In this document: piece after piece, positions 1 through 5,613 of the stretch
Position numbering within the stretch: position 1 is the stretch's first letter
Layout of the letters: every line of letters begins with the position of its first letter
NCBI GenBank assembly: GCA_010031985.1
Contig: RGYP01000136.1
Span: forward strand, 1-5,677
Source: Gammaproteobacteria bacterium
GTDB lineage: Bacteria > Pseudomonadota > Gammaproteobacteria > Steroidobacterales > Steroidobacteraceae
Reading direction: 5' to 3'
DNA length: 5,677 bases
Made by a program: the position numbers and the translations under genes
Notes under the pieces: model-generated
Databases searched by the model: none
Seen by the model: only the letters and a program-made list of their open reading frames with translations
What the model was told of the DNA's origin: nothing

Positions 1-18
1 CTTTCCAGATCTGGAAAG
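1..18. repeat. 18-nt perfect palindrome at window edge
   Basis: Bases 1-9 (CTTTCCAGA) are the exact reverse complement of bases 10-18 (TCTGGAAAG), with no spacer. The palindrome lies in the open frame of the DciA-like gene and may continue beyond the window. It could be an operator near the start of that gene, a chance palindrome in coding sequence, or a fold-back artefact at a contig end. The sequence alone does not decide between these. Confidence 0.5.
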
Positions 19-327
19 CCCAGGGAAATCAGCAGCTTATTGTCAGGTTCAGGCCTTGCGAACCGGGCCCGGGAATTCGTCCGCAAACAGGAAGACTGGG
101 GCAGCTTCTTTGCCCCGCGGCTCGAGCCCGCGCTGCTCGCAGCCATCGGACACTACGTGGAGAAAGACGGGACGCTCACCATTTTTGTGGATTCGGCGTC
201 CTGGGCCGCTCGTCTGCGCTTCGCCTTGCCCGATCTTTGGGACGCCGCGCGCGAATTTCGCCCGAGCATCGCGCGCTGGGCGGTGAAGATTCAGCCGGTG
301 GCGGCGAGGACCGGCGCACGCACGTAA
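1..327 (+). CDS. dciA: DciA-like (DUF721) replicative helicase loader, 5' partial
   Basis: The frame is open from the first base to a TAA at 325-327, giving 108 residues in the window. DUF721/DciA proteins are known to bind the replicative helicase DnaB and help load it at the origin in bacteria that lack DnaC or DnaI; they are cytoplasmic. Visible family features are the N-terminal KPREISSLL (residues 6-14), a helical stretch to about residue 50, then the characteristic DGTLTIFVDSASWAARLRF (56-74), and a C-terminal segment ending in VKIQPV. No ATG occurs in the window part of the frame. A TTG at 40-42 is possible, but it would cut off the KPREISSLL segment, so I place the start upstream of the window. 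It converges on lpxC and overlaps its end by 37 nt. The family assignment rests on remembered similarity of the VDSASW-LRF block; the helicase-loading role is inferred from the family. Confidence 0.68.
   Translation, partial: LSRSGKPREISSLLSGSGLANRAREFVRKQEDWGSFFAPRLEPALLAAIGHYVEKDGTLTIFVDSASWAARLRFALPDLWDAAREFRPSIARWAVKIQPVAARTGART
247..276. repeat. GC-rich inverted repeat just past the lpxC stop
   Basis: Arms GCGCGCGA (247-254) and TCGCGCGC (269-276) are perfect complements of 8 bp around a 14-nt loop. On the minus strand the stem begins 14 nt after the lpxC stop codon, within the coding part of the DciA-like gene. No T-run follows on either strand, so it is not a canonical intrinsic terminator. 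It could still mark or protect the 3' end of the lpxC message (inference). An overlapping smaller palindrome, GCGAA-T-TTCGC (251-261), would compete with it. Confidence 0.3.
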
Positions 328-1211
328 GAAATGGGCGCGTCCTCGGGACGTTCGAAGACGATCGCTTCCCATGCCGATTCGTCGGCCAGCAGCGTGCGCA
401 GCAAGCGGTTGTTCAGGCCGTGGCCCGACTTGAAGGCGGAGAATTCCCCGATGAGGCTGTGCCCGAGCAGGTATAGATCGCCAATCGCATCGAGGATCTT
501 GTGCTTCACGAATTCGTCTTCGTAGCGCAAACCGCCCTCGTTGAGCACCTTCGAGTCATCGAGCACGATGGCGTTGTCGAGATTGCCACCGAGCGCGAGA
601 TTACGCGCGCGCATGGTCTCGAGGTCGCGCATGAAGCCGAAGGTCCGGGCACGACTGATTTCTTTGAGAAACGACGTCGTGGAAAAATCCATGCTCGCGC
701 GCTGCGCACGACGCTTGAAGATCGGGTGGTTGAACTCGATCTCGAAATTGACCTTGAAACCATCGAAGGGATCGAACTGCGCCCACTTGTCACCGTCTTC
801 GACACGCACCGACTTGCGGATACGCACGAAGCGCTTGGGTGTGCGCTGCTGCTCGATCCCAGCCGATTGCAGCAGGAACACGAACGGGCCCGCGCTGCCG
901 TCCATGATCGGCACCTCGGGGCCCGTGACTTCGACCAGTGCATTGTCGATGCCTAGCCCGGCGAACGCCGAGAGCAGGTGCTCGACCGTCGACACACGCA
1001 CGTCGTCCTTGACGAGTGAAGTGCCGAGCGTGGTCTCGCCGACGTTGCCCGCACGTGCCGGCACGTCGACGGGGACCGCAAGATCGGTACGCCGAAAAAC
1101 GATGCCGGTGTCGGGCGCGGCCGGACGAATGGTCATGAGAATGCGCTTGCCGGAGTGCAGGCCGACACCGCTCGCGCGAATGACGTTTTTAAGCGTTCTC
1201 TGTCCGACCAT
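291..1211 (-). CDS. lpxC: UDP-3-O-acyl-N-acetylglucosamine deacetylase LpxC
   Basis: LpxC is the cytoplasmic zinc amidase that removes acetate from UDP-3-O-acyl-GlcNAc, the committed step of lipid A synthesis. The 306-residue product matches the usual length (E. coli 305) and aligns throughout. The start MVGQRTLKNVIRASGVGLHSG is typical. STVEHL gives Glu77 and zinc ligand His78. SRARTFGFMRD carries Thr190 and Phe191 of the substrate site. HKILDAIGD gives zinc ligands His237 and Asp241, and FKSGHGLNN gives catalytic His264. The ATG at 1211 follows a GGGGA Shine-Dalgarno (1217-1221) with a 5-nt gap. The gene lies 92 nt behind ftsZ, as in other gammaproteobacteria, and may have its own promoter in that gap. 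Its last 11 sense codons and stop are antisense to the DciA-like gene. The C-terminus ends PVLAATG, unlike the E. coli AVLA end that FtsH recognises, so turnover control may differ (inference). Confidence 0.98.
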   Translation of the reverse strand: MVGQRTLKNVIRASGVGLHSGKRILMTIRPAAPDTGIVFRRTDLAVPVDVPARAGNVGETTLGTSLVKDDVRVSTVEHLLSAFAGLGIDNALVEVTGPEVPIMDGSAGPFVFLLQSAGIEQQRTPKRFVRIRKSVRVEDGDKWAQFDPFDGFKVNFEIEFNHPIFKRRAQRASMDFSTTSFLKEISRARTFGFMRDLETMRARNLALGGNLDNAIVLDDSKVLNEGGLRYEDEFVKHKILDAIGDLYLLGHSLIGEFSAFKSGHGLNNRLLRTLLADESAWEAIVFERPEDAPISYVRAPVLAATG

Positions 1212-1233
1212 TGCTGTCCCCGGTTCCGCCCGT

Positions 1234-1257
1234 GCCCGCCGCGCAACCGCAGCGGGC
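1234..1257 (-). other. Strong hairpin in the ftsZ-lpxC gap
   Basis: Read on the minus strand, arms GCCCGCTGCG and CGCGGCGGGC pair over 10 bp around a GTTG loop, with one G-U wobble. On the plus strand the wobble becomes a C-A mismatch, so the structure is better in RNA from the minus strand, the sense of lpxC. It ends 22 nt before the lpxC ATG and 12 nt before the GGGGA ribosome site, so it leaves that site free. No T-run follows, which argues against an intrinsic terminator. It may be a processing or stability element, or a leader structure acting on lpxC (inference). Confidence 0.55.
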
Positions 1258-1280
1258 CGGGGGAATCACAGAAGGGCGCG

Positions 1281-1307
1281 AGTGTACCCGAAAAGACCCG
1301 AGATCAA
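1281..1307 (-). promoter_or_regulatory. lpxC: Candidate sigma-70 promoter for lpxC (weak)
   Basis: On the minus strand TTGATC (1307-1302, overlapping the ftsZ stop) could be a -35 box (4 of 6 consensus bases) and TACACT (1286-1281) a -10 box (4 of 6). The 15-bp spacer is shorter than the preferred 17. Transcription from here would place the 1234-1257 hairpin in the lpxC leader. E. coli lpxC is known to have a promoter in the equivalent gap, which makes the position reasonable, but the match itself is weak. Confidence 0.2.
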
Positions 1308-2536
1308 TCGGCCTGACGACGCAGGAACGCCGGGATGTCGAGGATCTCCTCGGCACCTTCGGGCTCGTGACGCAGACCGTCACCCGCAGCCGCCTTGAAG
1401 CGCTCGTAGGCGGGGACGTCGAGCTTGCTGTAGTCGGTTGGCACCACGACCGGACGACGTCCGGCACGCAGCCCCTCGAGACCCGATCGTGCAGCACTGG
1501 CGCGTGCCGCCGGTGCGGCGGCCACCGCCGGCGCCGCGGCGATCGCCGGCGCGAGCTGCGGCGCGACGGTCTGCGCTTGCAGACGGCCGAGACCGGTTGC
1601 CACCACCGTGACGCGCAGTTCGTCGCTGAGGTTCGGGTCGATGACCGTACCGACCACCACCGTCGCATCTTCGGAAGCGAATTCTTTGACGATGTTGCCG
1701 ACTTCCTCGAATTCGCCGATGCCGAGATCGAGCCCGGCGGTGACGTTGACGAGGATGCCGCGGGCGCCACTGAGATTCACGTCCTCGAGCAGTGGCGACG
1801 ACACCGCCATCTGCGCCGCCACACGGGCGCGGTCCTCACCGCTCGCAAATCCGGTGCCCATCATCGCCATGCCGGTTTCACTCATCACCGTGCGCACGTC
1901 GGCGAAGTCGACGTTGATGAGACCCGGACGGGTGATGAGATCGGCGATGCCCTGCACAGCGCCCTGCAACACGCCGTTCGCACGCTTGAAGGCGTCGAGC
2001 AGCGTGGTCTTCGGCCCGAGCACGGTGAGCAGTTTCTGGTTCGGGATGGTGATCAAGGAATCGACGTGCTTGGCGAGTTCTTCCATGCCGTGGTCGGCGA
2101 CCAGCGAACGCTTGTTGCCTTCCATGTTGAACGGCCGCGTGACCACGGCGACGGTGAGGATCCCGAGTTCCTTGGCGATCTGCGCCACGACCGGCGCAGC
2201 GCCCGTACCGGTACCACCACCCATGCCCGCAGTGATGAACAACATGTCGCAGCCTTCGATCAGCTCGATGATGCGATCACGATCTTCCATCGCGGCTTGA
2301 CGACCGATGTCGGGATTGGCGCCGGCGCCGAGACCCTTCGTGATGTTGGAACCGATCTGCAGTGCGGTCTTGACGTTGGAGTTCTTCAGCGCCTGCGCGT
2401 CGGTGTTGACGCACATGAAATCCACGCCCTCGATTCCGCTCTGCACCATGTGCGAGACGGCGTTGCCGCCACCGCCGCCCACGCCGAGAACCTTGATCAC
2501 TGCGCTCTGGGTGTATGAGTCCATCAGTTCAAACAT
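1304..2536 (-). CDS. ftsZ: Cell division GTPase FtsZ
   Basis: FtsZ is the tubulin-like GTPase that polymerises into the Z ring at midcell and recruits the divisome. The 410-residue product shows the N-terminal nucleotide-binding IKVLGVGGGGGNAV (14-27), the tubulin signature GGGTGTG (106-112), and the T7 loop NVDFADVR with catalytic Asp210 and Asp213. The C-terminal GTPase-activating domain runs to about residue 317. A linker follows (about 318-395), rich in Ala and Pro at 329-350. The conserved tail LDIPAFLRRQAD (399-410) is the docking site for FtsA and ZipA in relatives. The start MFELMDSYTQSAVIKV fits the family and follows a strong AGGAGT site. The gene lies 35 nt behind ftsA, so the two are very likely co-transcribed. 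Nothing is truncated or missing. Confidence 0.99.
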   Translation of the reverse strand: MFELMDSYTQSAVIKVLGVGGGGGNAVSHMVQSGIEGVDFMCVNTDAQALKNSNVKTALQIGSNITKGLGAGANPDIGRQAAMEDRDRIIELIEGCDMLFITAGMGGGTGTGAAPVVAQIAKELGILTVAVVTRPFNMEGNKRSLVADHGMEELAKHVDSLITIPNQKLLTVLGPKTTLLDAFKRANGVLQGAVQGIADLITRPGLINVDFADVRTVMSETGMAMMGTGFASGEDRARVAAQMAVSSPLLEDVNLSGARGILVNVTAGLDLGIGEFEEVGNIVKEFASEDATVVVGTVIDPNLSDELRVTVVATGLGRLQAQTVAPQLAPAIAAAPAVAAAPAARASAARSGLEGLRAGRRPVVVPTDYSKLDVPAYERFKAAAGDGLRHEPEGAEEILDIPAFLRRQAD

Positions 2537-2544
2537 GACTTATC

Positions 2545-2550
2545 ACTCCT
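2545..2550 (-). promoter_or_regulatory. ftsZ: ftsZ ribosome binding site
   Basis: The minus strand reads AGGAGT 8 nt before the ATG at 2536. It is clearly stronger than the GGA-type site of ftsA just upstream, in keeping with the much higher level of FtsZ than FtsA in cells (the abundance is known from other bacteria; the link here is inference). Confidence 0.75.
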
Positions 2551-2571
2551 GTTTCCAATTCGAAAACGATT

Positions 2572-3810
2572 TCAAAAATTGCCCTGAAACCAATCCCGCA
2601 TCCGCTCGGCCATGCCGCGCGCCTTGCCGGTGATCGCACCGGCGCGCGAACGGTTGGGCGCGAGGTGATCGCGCCCGTAAAGCAAAAGACCGACGCCGGT
2701 CGAATGGATCGCATTGCTCGTGACGTCCGCGAGGCCGCGCACGCCGACCGGCATGCCGAGTCGCACCGGCACGTGGAAGACCTCCTCCGCAAGTTCGATG
2801 GCACCTTCCATCTTCGAACTGCCACCGGTCAGCACGATGCCGGCGGCGATGGTTTCCTCGAAACCGCTGCGCCGCAGTTCCTCGCGGATGAGGCTGAAGA
2901 GCTCCTCGTAGCGCGGCTCGACGATTTCGGCGAGCGTCTGGCGGGCGAGCCTGCGCGCCGGCCGGTCGCCGACGCTCGGCACTTCGATGGTCTCGTCCGG
3001 ATTGGCGAGCTGCGACAGAGCGCAGGCGTAACGCAACTTGATCTCTTCGGCGTTCTGCGTCGGCGTGCGCATCGACACGGCGATGTCATTGGTGACTTGG
3101 TCGCCGGCGATCGGAATCACTGCGGTGTGCCGGATGGCGCCATGCGAGAACACGGCGATGTCGGTGGTGCCACCGCCGATGTCGACGATGCAAACGCCGA
3201 GGTCTTTTTCGTCCTCGGTCAGCACGGCATAGCTCGAGGCGAGCTGCTCGAGCACGATGTCGTCGACGTCCAGACCGCAGCGCTGGATGCACTTCTCGAT
3301 GTTCTGTGCGGCGCTGTCCGCACCGGTGACGATGTGCACCTTGGCTTCGAGGCGCACGCCGGACATGCCGACCGGATCGCGTATGCCCTCCTGCCCATCG
3401 ATGATGAATTCCTGTGGCAGCACGTGCAGGATTTTTTGATCGGCCGGAATCGCCACCGCCTTGGCGGCATCGATCACGTGTTCGACGTCGGCGAGCTGCA
3501 CTTCCTTGTCGCGGATCGCCACCACGCCATGCGAATTCAGACTGCGTACATGGCTGCCGGCGATGCCCGCGTAGACCGAGTGGATCTCGCAACCGGCCAT
3601 CAGTTCCGCCTCTTCGACGGCACGCTGTATCGACTGTACGGTCGACTCGATGTTGACGACGACCCCGCGCTTGAGCCCGCGCGACGGCTGCGAGCCGATA
3701 CCGATGATCTCGATGCTGTTATCGGGCGCGATCTCGCCGACCAGCGCCACCACTTTGGAGGTGCCGATGTCGAGTCCGACGATGAGTTGTCTTTCCGGTT
3801 TCTTTGCCAT
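2572..3810 (-). CDS. ftsA: Cell division protein FtsA
   Basis: FtsA is the actin-like ATPase that tethers FtsZ filaments to the inner membrane and signals to later division proteins. With the start at 3810 the protein has 412 residues (E. coli 420). Visible motifs are the phosphate-1 loop VGLDIGTSKVVALVGE (11-26), the FtsA-specific 1C region at about 85-165 with HVLPQEFIIDGQEGIRDPVG, the phosphate-2 loop VDIGGGTTDIAV (209-220), and the adenosine motif GIVLTGGSSKMEG (324-336). A C-terminal amphipathic helix ending RMRDWFQGNF is the membrane-targeting sequence. I chose MAKKPERQLIVGLDIG over an in-frame start at 3885 because the longer form would overlap ftsQ by 61 nt and add a basic lead foreign to the family. 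The ribosome site is weak: GGA (3817-3819), 6 nt before the ATG. The gap to ftsQ is 14 nt. Confidence 0.98.
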   Translation of the reverse strand: MAKKPERQLIVGLDIGTSKVVALVGEIAPDNSIEIIGIGSQPSRGLKRGVVVNIESTVQSIQRAVEEAELMAGCEIHSVYAGIAGSHVRSLNSHGVVAIRDKEVQLADVEHVIDAAKAVAIPADQKILHVLPQEFIIDGQEGIRDPVGMSGVRLEAKVHIVTGADSAAQNIEKCIQRCGLDVDDIVLEQLASSYAVLTEDEKDLGVCIVDIGGGTTDIAVFSHGAIRHTAVIPIAGDQVTNDIAVSMRTPTQNAEEIKLRYACALSQLANPDETIEVPSVGDRPARRLARQTLAEIVEPRYEELFSLIREELRRSGFEETIAAGIVLTGGSSKMEGAIELAEEVFHVPVRLGMPVGVRGLADVTSNAIHSTGVGLLLYGRDHLAPNRSRAGAITGKARGMAERMRDWFQGNF

Positions 3811-3824
3811 GCGTATTCCGTCCG

Positions 3825-4628
3825 TCAACCTTCGGTGGACTCGTCGAACTCGTCCACTGCCGCAACCTTGGTGCTGCCACGCCAACCGACCGAGAAGCCG
3901 TTGGTGTAGCGCATGTCCACGTAATTGATTTCTGCCGAGCGCTGCACCACGAGTCGCAGTGCCGCTGCCACGAAGCGCTCGAAGCGCTCGTCGACCTGTC
4001 GACGACCGAGTCGGATGCGCACGCCGTTGTCGAGATCGATCTCCCAGGCCCCGCGCGCATCGAGCCGCAAGGCGGCGATGCGCACGCCACCCTCGATCAG
4101 CCGGCCCTGAATGGCGAGGTAGCGCTGCGCCACCGTGCTCTCGCTGCCCTTCGGCCCGGAGAGCCGCGGCAATTCGGGTGGAATGAATCGCGACTCGGAC
4201 AAGAACAACTCGCCACGCGCGTTCAAAAGCCCGTTGGCACCCCAGCGCGCTGCAGCCACCTGCTCGACGACACGAACCTCGAGACCGCGCGGCCAGGCAC
4301 GACCCACGCTCGCACTGTCGACCCAGGGCAGCGTTTCGATGGCGCGCTGCAGCGTGGCAAGATCGGCGGTCACGAGACCGGCATCGTGCAAGCGATCACG
4401 CACGGCCTGCTCGACCTCCATCGGCGAGACGCGCTGGAAGCGGCCCTGTACCAGCACGCGATCGATCGGCTGGTCGAGTGCAGTCACGATCAACCAAAGA
4501 AATGCACCGACCACCGCGAGACCCGAGGTCGCGGACGCCAAGCGTTTCCAGTCGATTTGCGGCATCTGCCACGCCGCTTCCTCGGTGCGTTTGCGATTGC
4601 GGGGTTTGCGATTACCGAACATGGCCAT
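3825..4628 (-). CDS. ftsQ: Cell division protein FtsQ
   Basis: FtsQ is a bitopic inner-membrane protein that joins FtsB and FtsL in the periplasm and links early and late divisome proteins. The 267-residue product (E. coli 276) has a short basic cytoplasmic lead (MAMFGNRKPRNRKR), one membrane segment at about 33-51 (LAVVGAFLWLIVTAL), and a POTRA domain at about 54-122 with VLVQGRFQRVSPMEVEQAV and the typical LPWVDSASVGRAWPRGLEVRV. The FtsQ beta domain follows, ending in the family hallmark YVDMRYTNGFSVGW (236-249). The ATG at 4628 is preferred because GGAGG lies 9 nt before it. An ATG two codons later (4622) is possible, while the frame upstream to 4715 lacks family similarity and lies inside ddlB. 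The start overlaps the ddlB end by 17 nt, which suggests coupled translation. Confidence 0.96.
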   Translation of the reverse strand: MAMFGNRKPRNRKRTEEAAWQMPQIDWKRLASATSGLAVVGAFLWLIVTALDQPIDRVLVQGRFQRVSPMEVEQAVRDRLHDAGLVTADLATLQRAIETLPWVDSASVGRAWPRGLEVRVVEQVAAARWGANGLLNARGELFLSESRFIPPELPRLSGPKGSESTVAQRYLAIQGRLIEGGVRIAALRLDARGAWEIDLDNGVRIRLGRRQVDERFERFVAAALRLVVQRSAEINYVDMRYTNGFSVGWRGSTKVAAVDEFDESTEG

Positions 4629-5613
4629 GTCCTGTGCCCTCCGCCAAGTTCTTGGGCCGGCGCGTGAAACTGGTCTCGAGCACGCGCCACACCAGCGTCG
4701 GAAAATCGATGCCATTCGCTCGTGCCGCCATCGGCACCAAGCTGTGGTCCGTCATCCCGGGAACCGTGTTGATTTCGAGCAGCAGCGGTCGCCCGGTTTT
4801 GTCCATCATGAAATCGACGCGACCCCAGCCCTCGGCTCCGGTCGCTGCGAATGCACCGAGCGCGAGTGCACCGAGATGCCGCTCCGCCTCGGCAGCAAGC
4901 CCCGATGGACAGTGGTACTGCGTGTCGTCACGGAAATACTTCGCTTCGTAATCGTAGAAATTCTTTGTCGCCACGATGCGTATCGATGGCAGTGCACGCC
5001 CATGCAGGATGCCGACGGTGTATTCGGCGCCGCTGATGAATGCTTCGGCCAGCACCGCCACATCGGTTGCGGCGGCGGCCGCGAAGGCGGCAGGCAAGTC
5101 GGCCGCGCGCTCGACCTTGCTCATGCCGACCGAAGAGCCCTGCGTCGCCGGCTTTACGAACAACGGCAAACCGAGTTGCGTGAGTGCGGTGTCGAAATCT
5201 TCGGGACCACGCAGCACGACGAAATCCGCCGTGCCGATCCCGACCGCCGCTGCCAGACGTTTGGTGCGGACTTTATCCATGCACAACGCCGAGCCGAGCA
5301 CCCCGCTGCCGGTGTAGGGAATGCCGAGGCACTCGAGCGCACCCTGCAACGTGCCATCTTCGCCGCCCGGACCATGCAGCGCGACCCAGACACGAGTGAA
5401 CCCGTTTTCGAGAAGCTCGGCGAGGGGTCGCTCGCGAGGATCGAAGGCATGCGCATCGACGCCGCGCTGCTGCAAGGCGGCAAGCACCGCACGACCGCTC
5501 AACAAAGAAATCTCGCGCTCGCTCGAGTCGCCGCCCAGCAACACGGCAACCTTGCCGAACTCGCGAGCATCGCCGACGTGGCTCAGGGCGCTGGGGTCGT
5601 GGGCGAGACGCAT
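4612..5613 (-). CDS. ddlB: D-alanine--D-alanine ligase
   Basis: Ddl is the cytoplasmic ATP-grasp enzyme that joins two D-alanines; MurF then adds the dipeptide to the peptidoglycan precursor. From the ATG at 5613 it has 333 residues (E. coli DdlB 306), the extra being an approximately 20-residue lead before KVAVLLGGDSSEREISLLSG and a basic C-terminal tail. Key positions are Glu32 in SERE, HGPGGEDGTLQG (80-91), KPATQGSSVGMS with the Ser160-Ser161 loop, FYDYEAKYFRDDTQY (219-233) with Lys225 and Tyr226 of the omega loop, GWGRVDFM with Arg265 and Asp267, and LLEINTVPGMTDHSLVP with Glu280 and Asn282. The Tyr in EAKY is the residue expected for D-Ala-D-Ala rather than D-Ala-D-Lac specificity. The start is fixed by a strong GGGGGAGG site and a TGATG overlap with the preceding stop. 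An upstream TTG (5667) is less likely. The 3' end overlaps ftsQ by 17 nt. Confidence 0.98.
   Translation of the reverse strand: MRLAHDPSALSHVGDAREFGKVAVLLGGDSSEREISLLSGRAVLAALQQRGVDAHAFDPRERPLAELLENGFTRVWVALHGPGGEDGTLQGALECLGIPYTGSGVLGSALCMDKVRTKRLAAAVGIGTADFVVLRGPEDFDTALTQLGLPLFVKPATQGSSVGMSKVERAADLPAAFAAAAATDVAVLAEAFISGAEYTVGILHGRALPSIRIVATKNFYDYEAKYFRDDTQYHCPSGLAAEAERHLGALALGAFAATGAEGWGRVDFMMDKTGRPLLLEINTVPGMTDHSLVPMAARANGIDFPTLVWRVLETSFTRRPKNLAEGTGHGHVR
4638..4642 (-). promoter_or_regulatory. ftsQ: ftsQ ribosome binding site
   Basis: The minus strand reads GGAGG 9 nt before the ATG at 4628 and 15 nt before the alternative ATG at 4622, which favours the first. The site lies within the ddlB coding sequence, so ribosomes finishing ddlB pass over it. 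Confidence 0.6.

Noticed and set aside
294..315. Inverted repeat GCCGGT / ACCGGC as a bidirectional terminator
   Set aside because: The stem is only 6 bp with a 10-nt loop and no T-run on either side, and it lies within both coding regions.
1053..1066. 14-nt palindrome ACGTGCCGGCACGT within lpxC
   Set aside because: It sits in well-conserved coding sequence far from any start; short GC-rich palindromes of this kind are expected by chance.
541..1398. 285-codon open frame on the plus strand, antisense to lpxC
   Set aside because: It is a Ser/Arg/Pro-rich shadow of lpxC with no motif and no support from context.
1211..2518. 435-codon open frame on the plus strand, antisense to ftsZ
   Set aside because: It mirrors the ftsZ coding region, where GC-rich codon bias suppresses stops on the opposite strand. 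Its product is a low-complexity Arg/His/Asp-rich string without recognisable domains.
3811..3885. Longer N-terminus for FtsA, starting at 3885
   Set aside because: The extra 25 residues are basic and unlike the family, and they overlap the ftsQ end by 61 nt; MAKKPERQLIVGLDIG at 3810 matches the usual start.
2665..3909. 414-codon open frame on the plus strand, antisense to ftsA
   Set aside because: Same cause: it shadows ftsA almost exactly, is rich in Asp, His and Arg, and shows no family motif.
3804..4667. 287-codon open frame on the plus strand, antisense to ftsQ
   Set aside because: It covers ftsQ, which has clear family motifs on the other strand; the plus-strand product resembles nothing I recognise.
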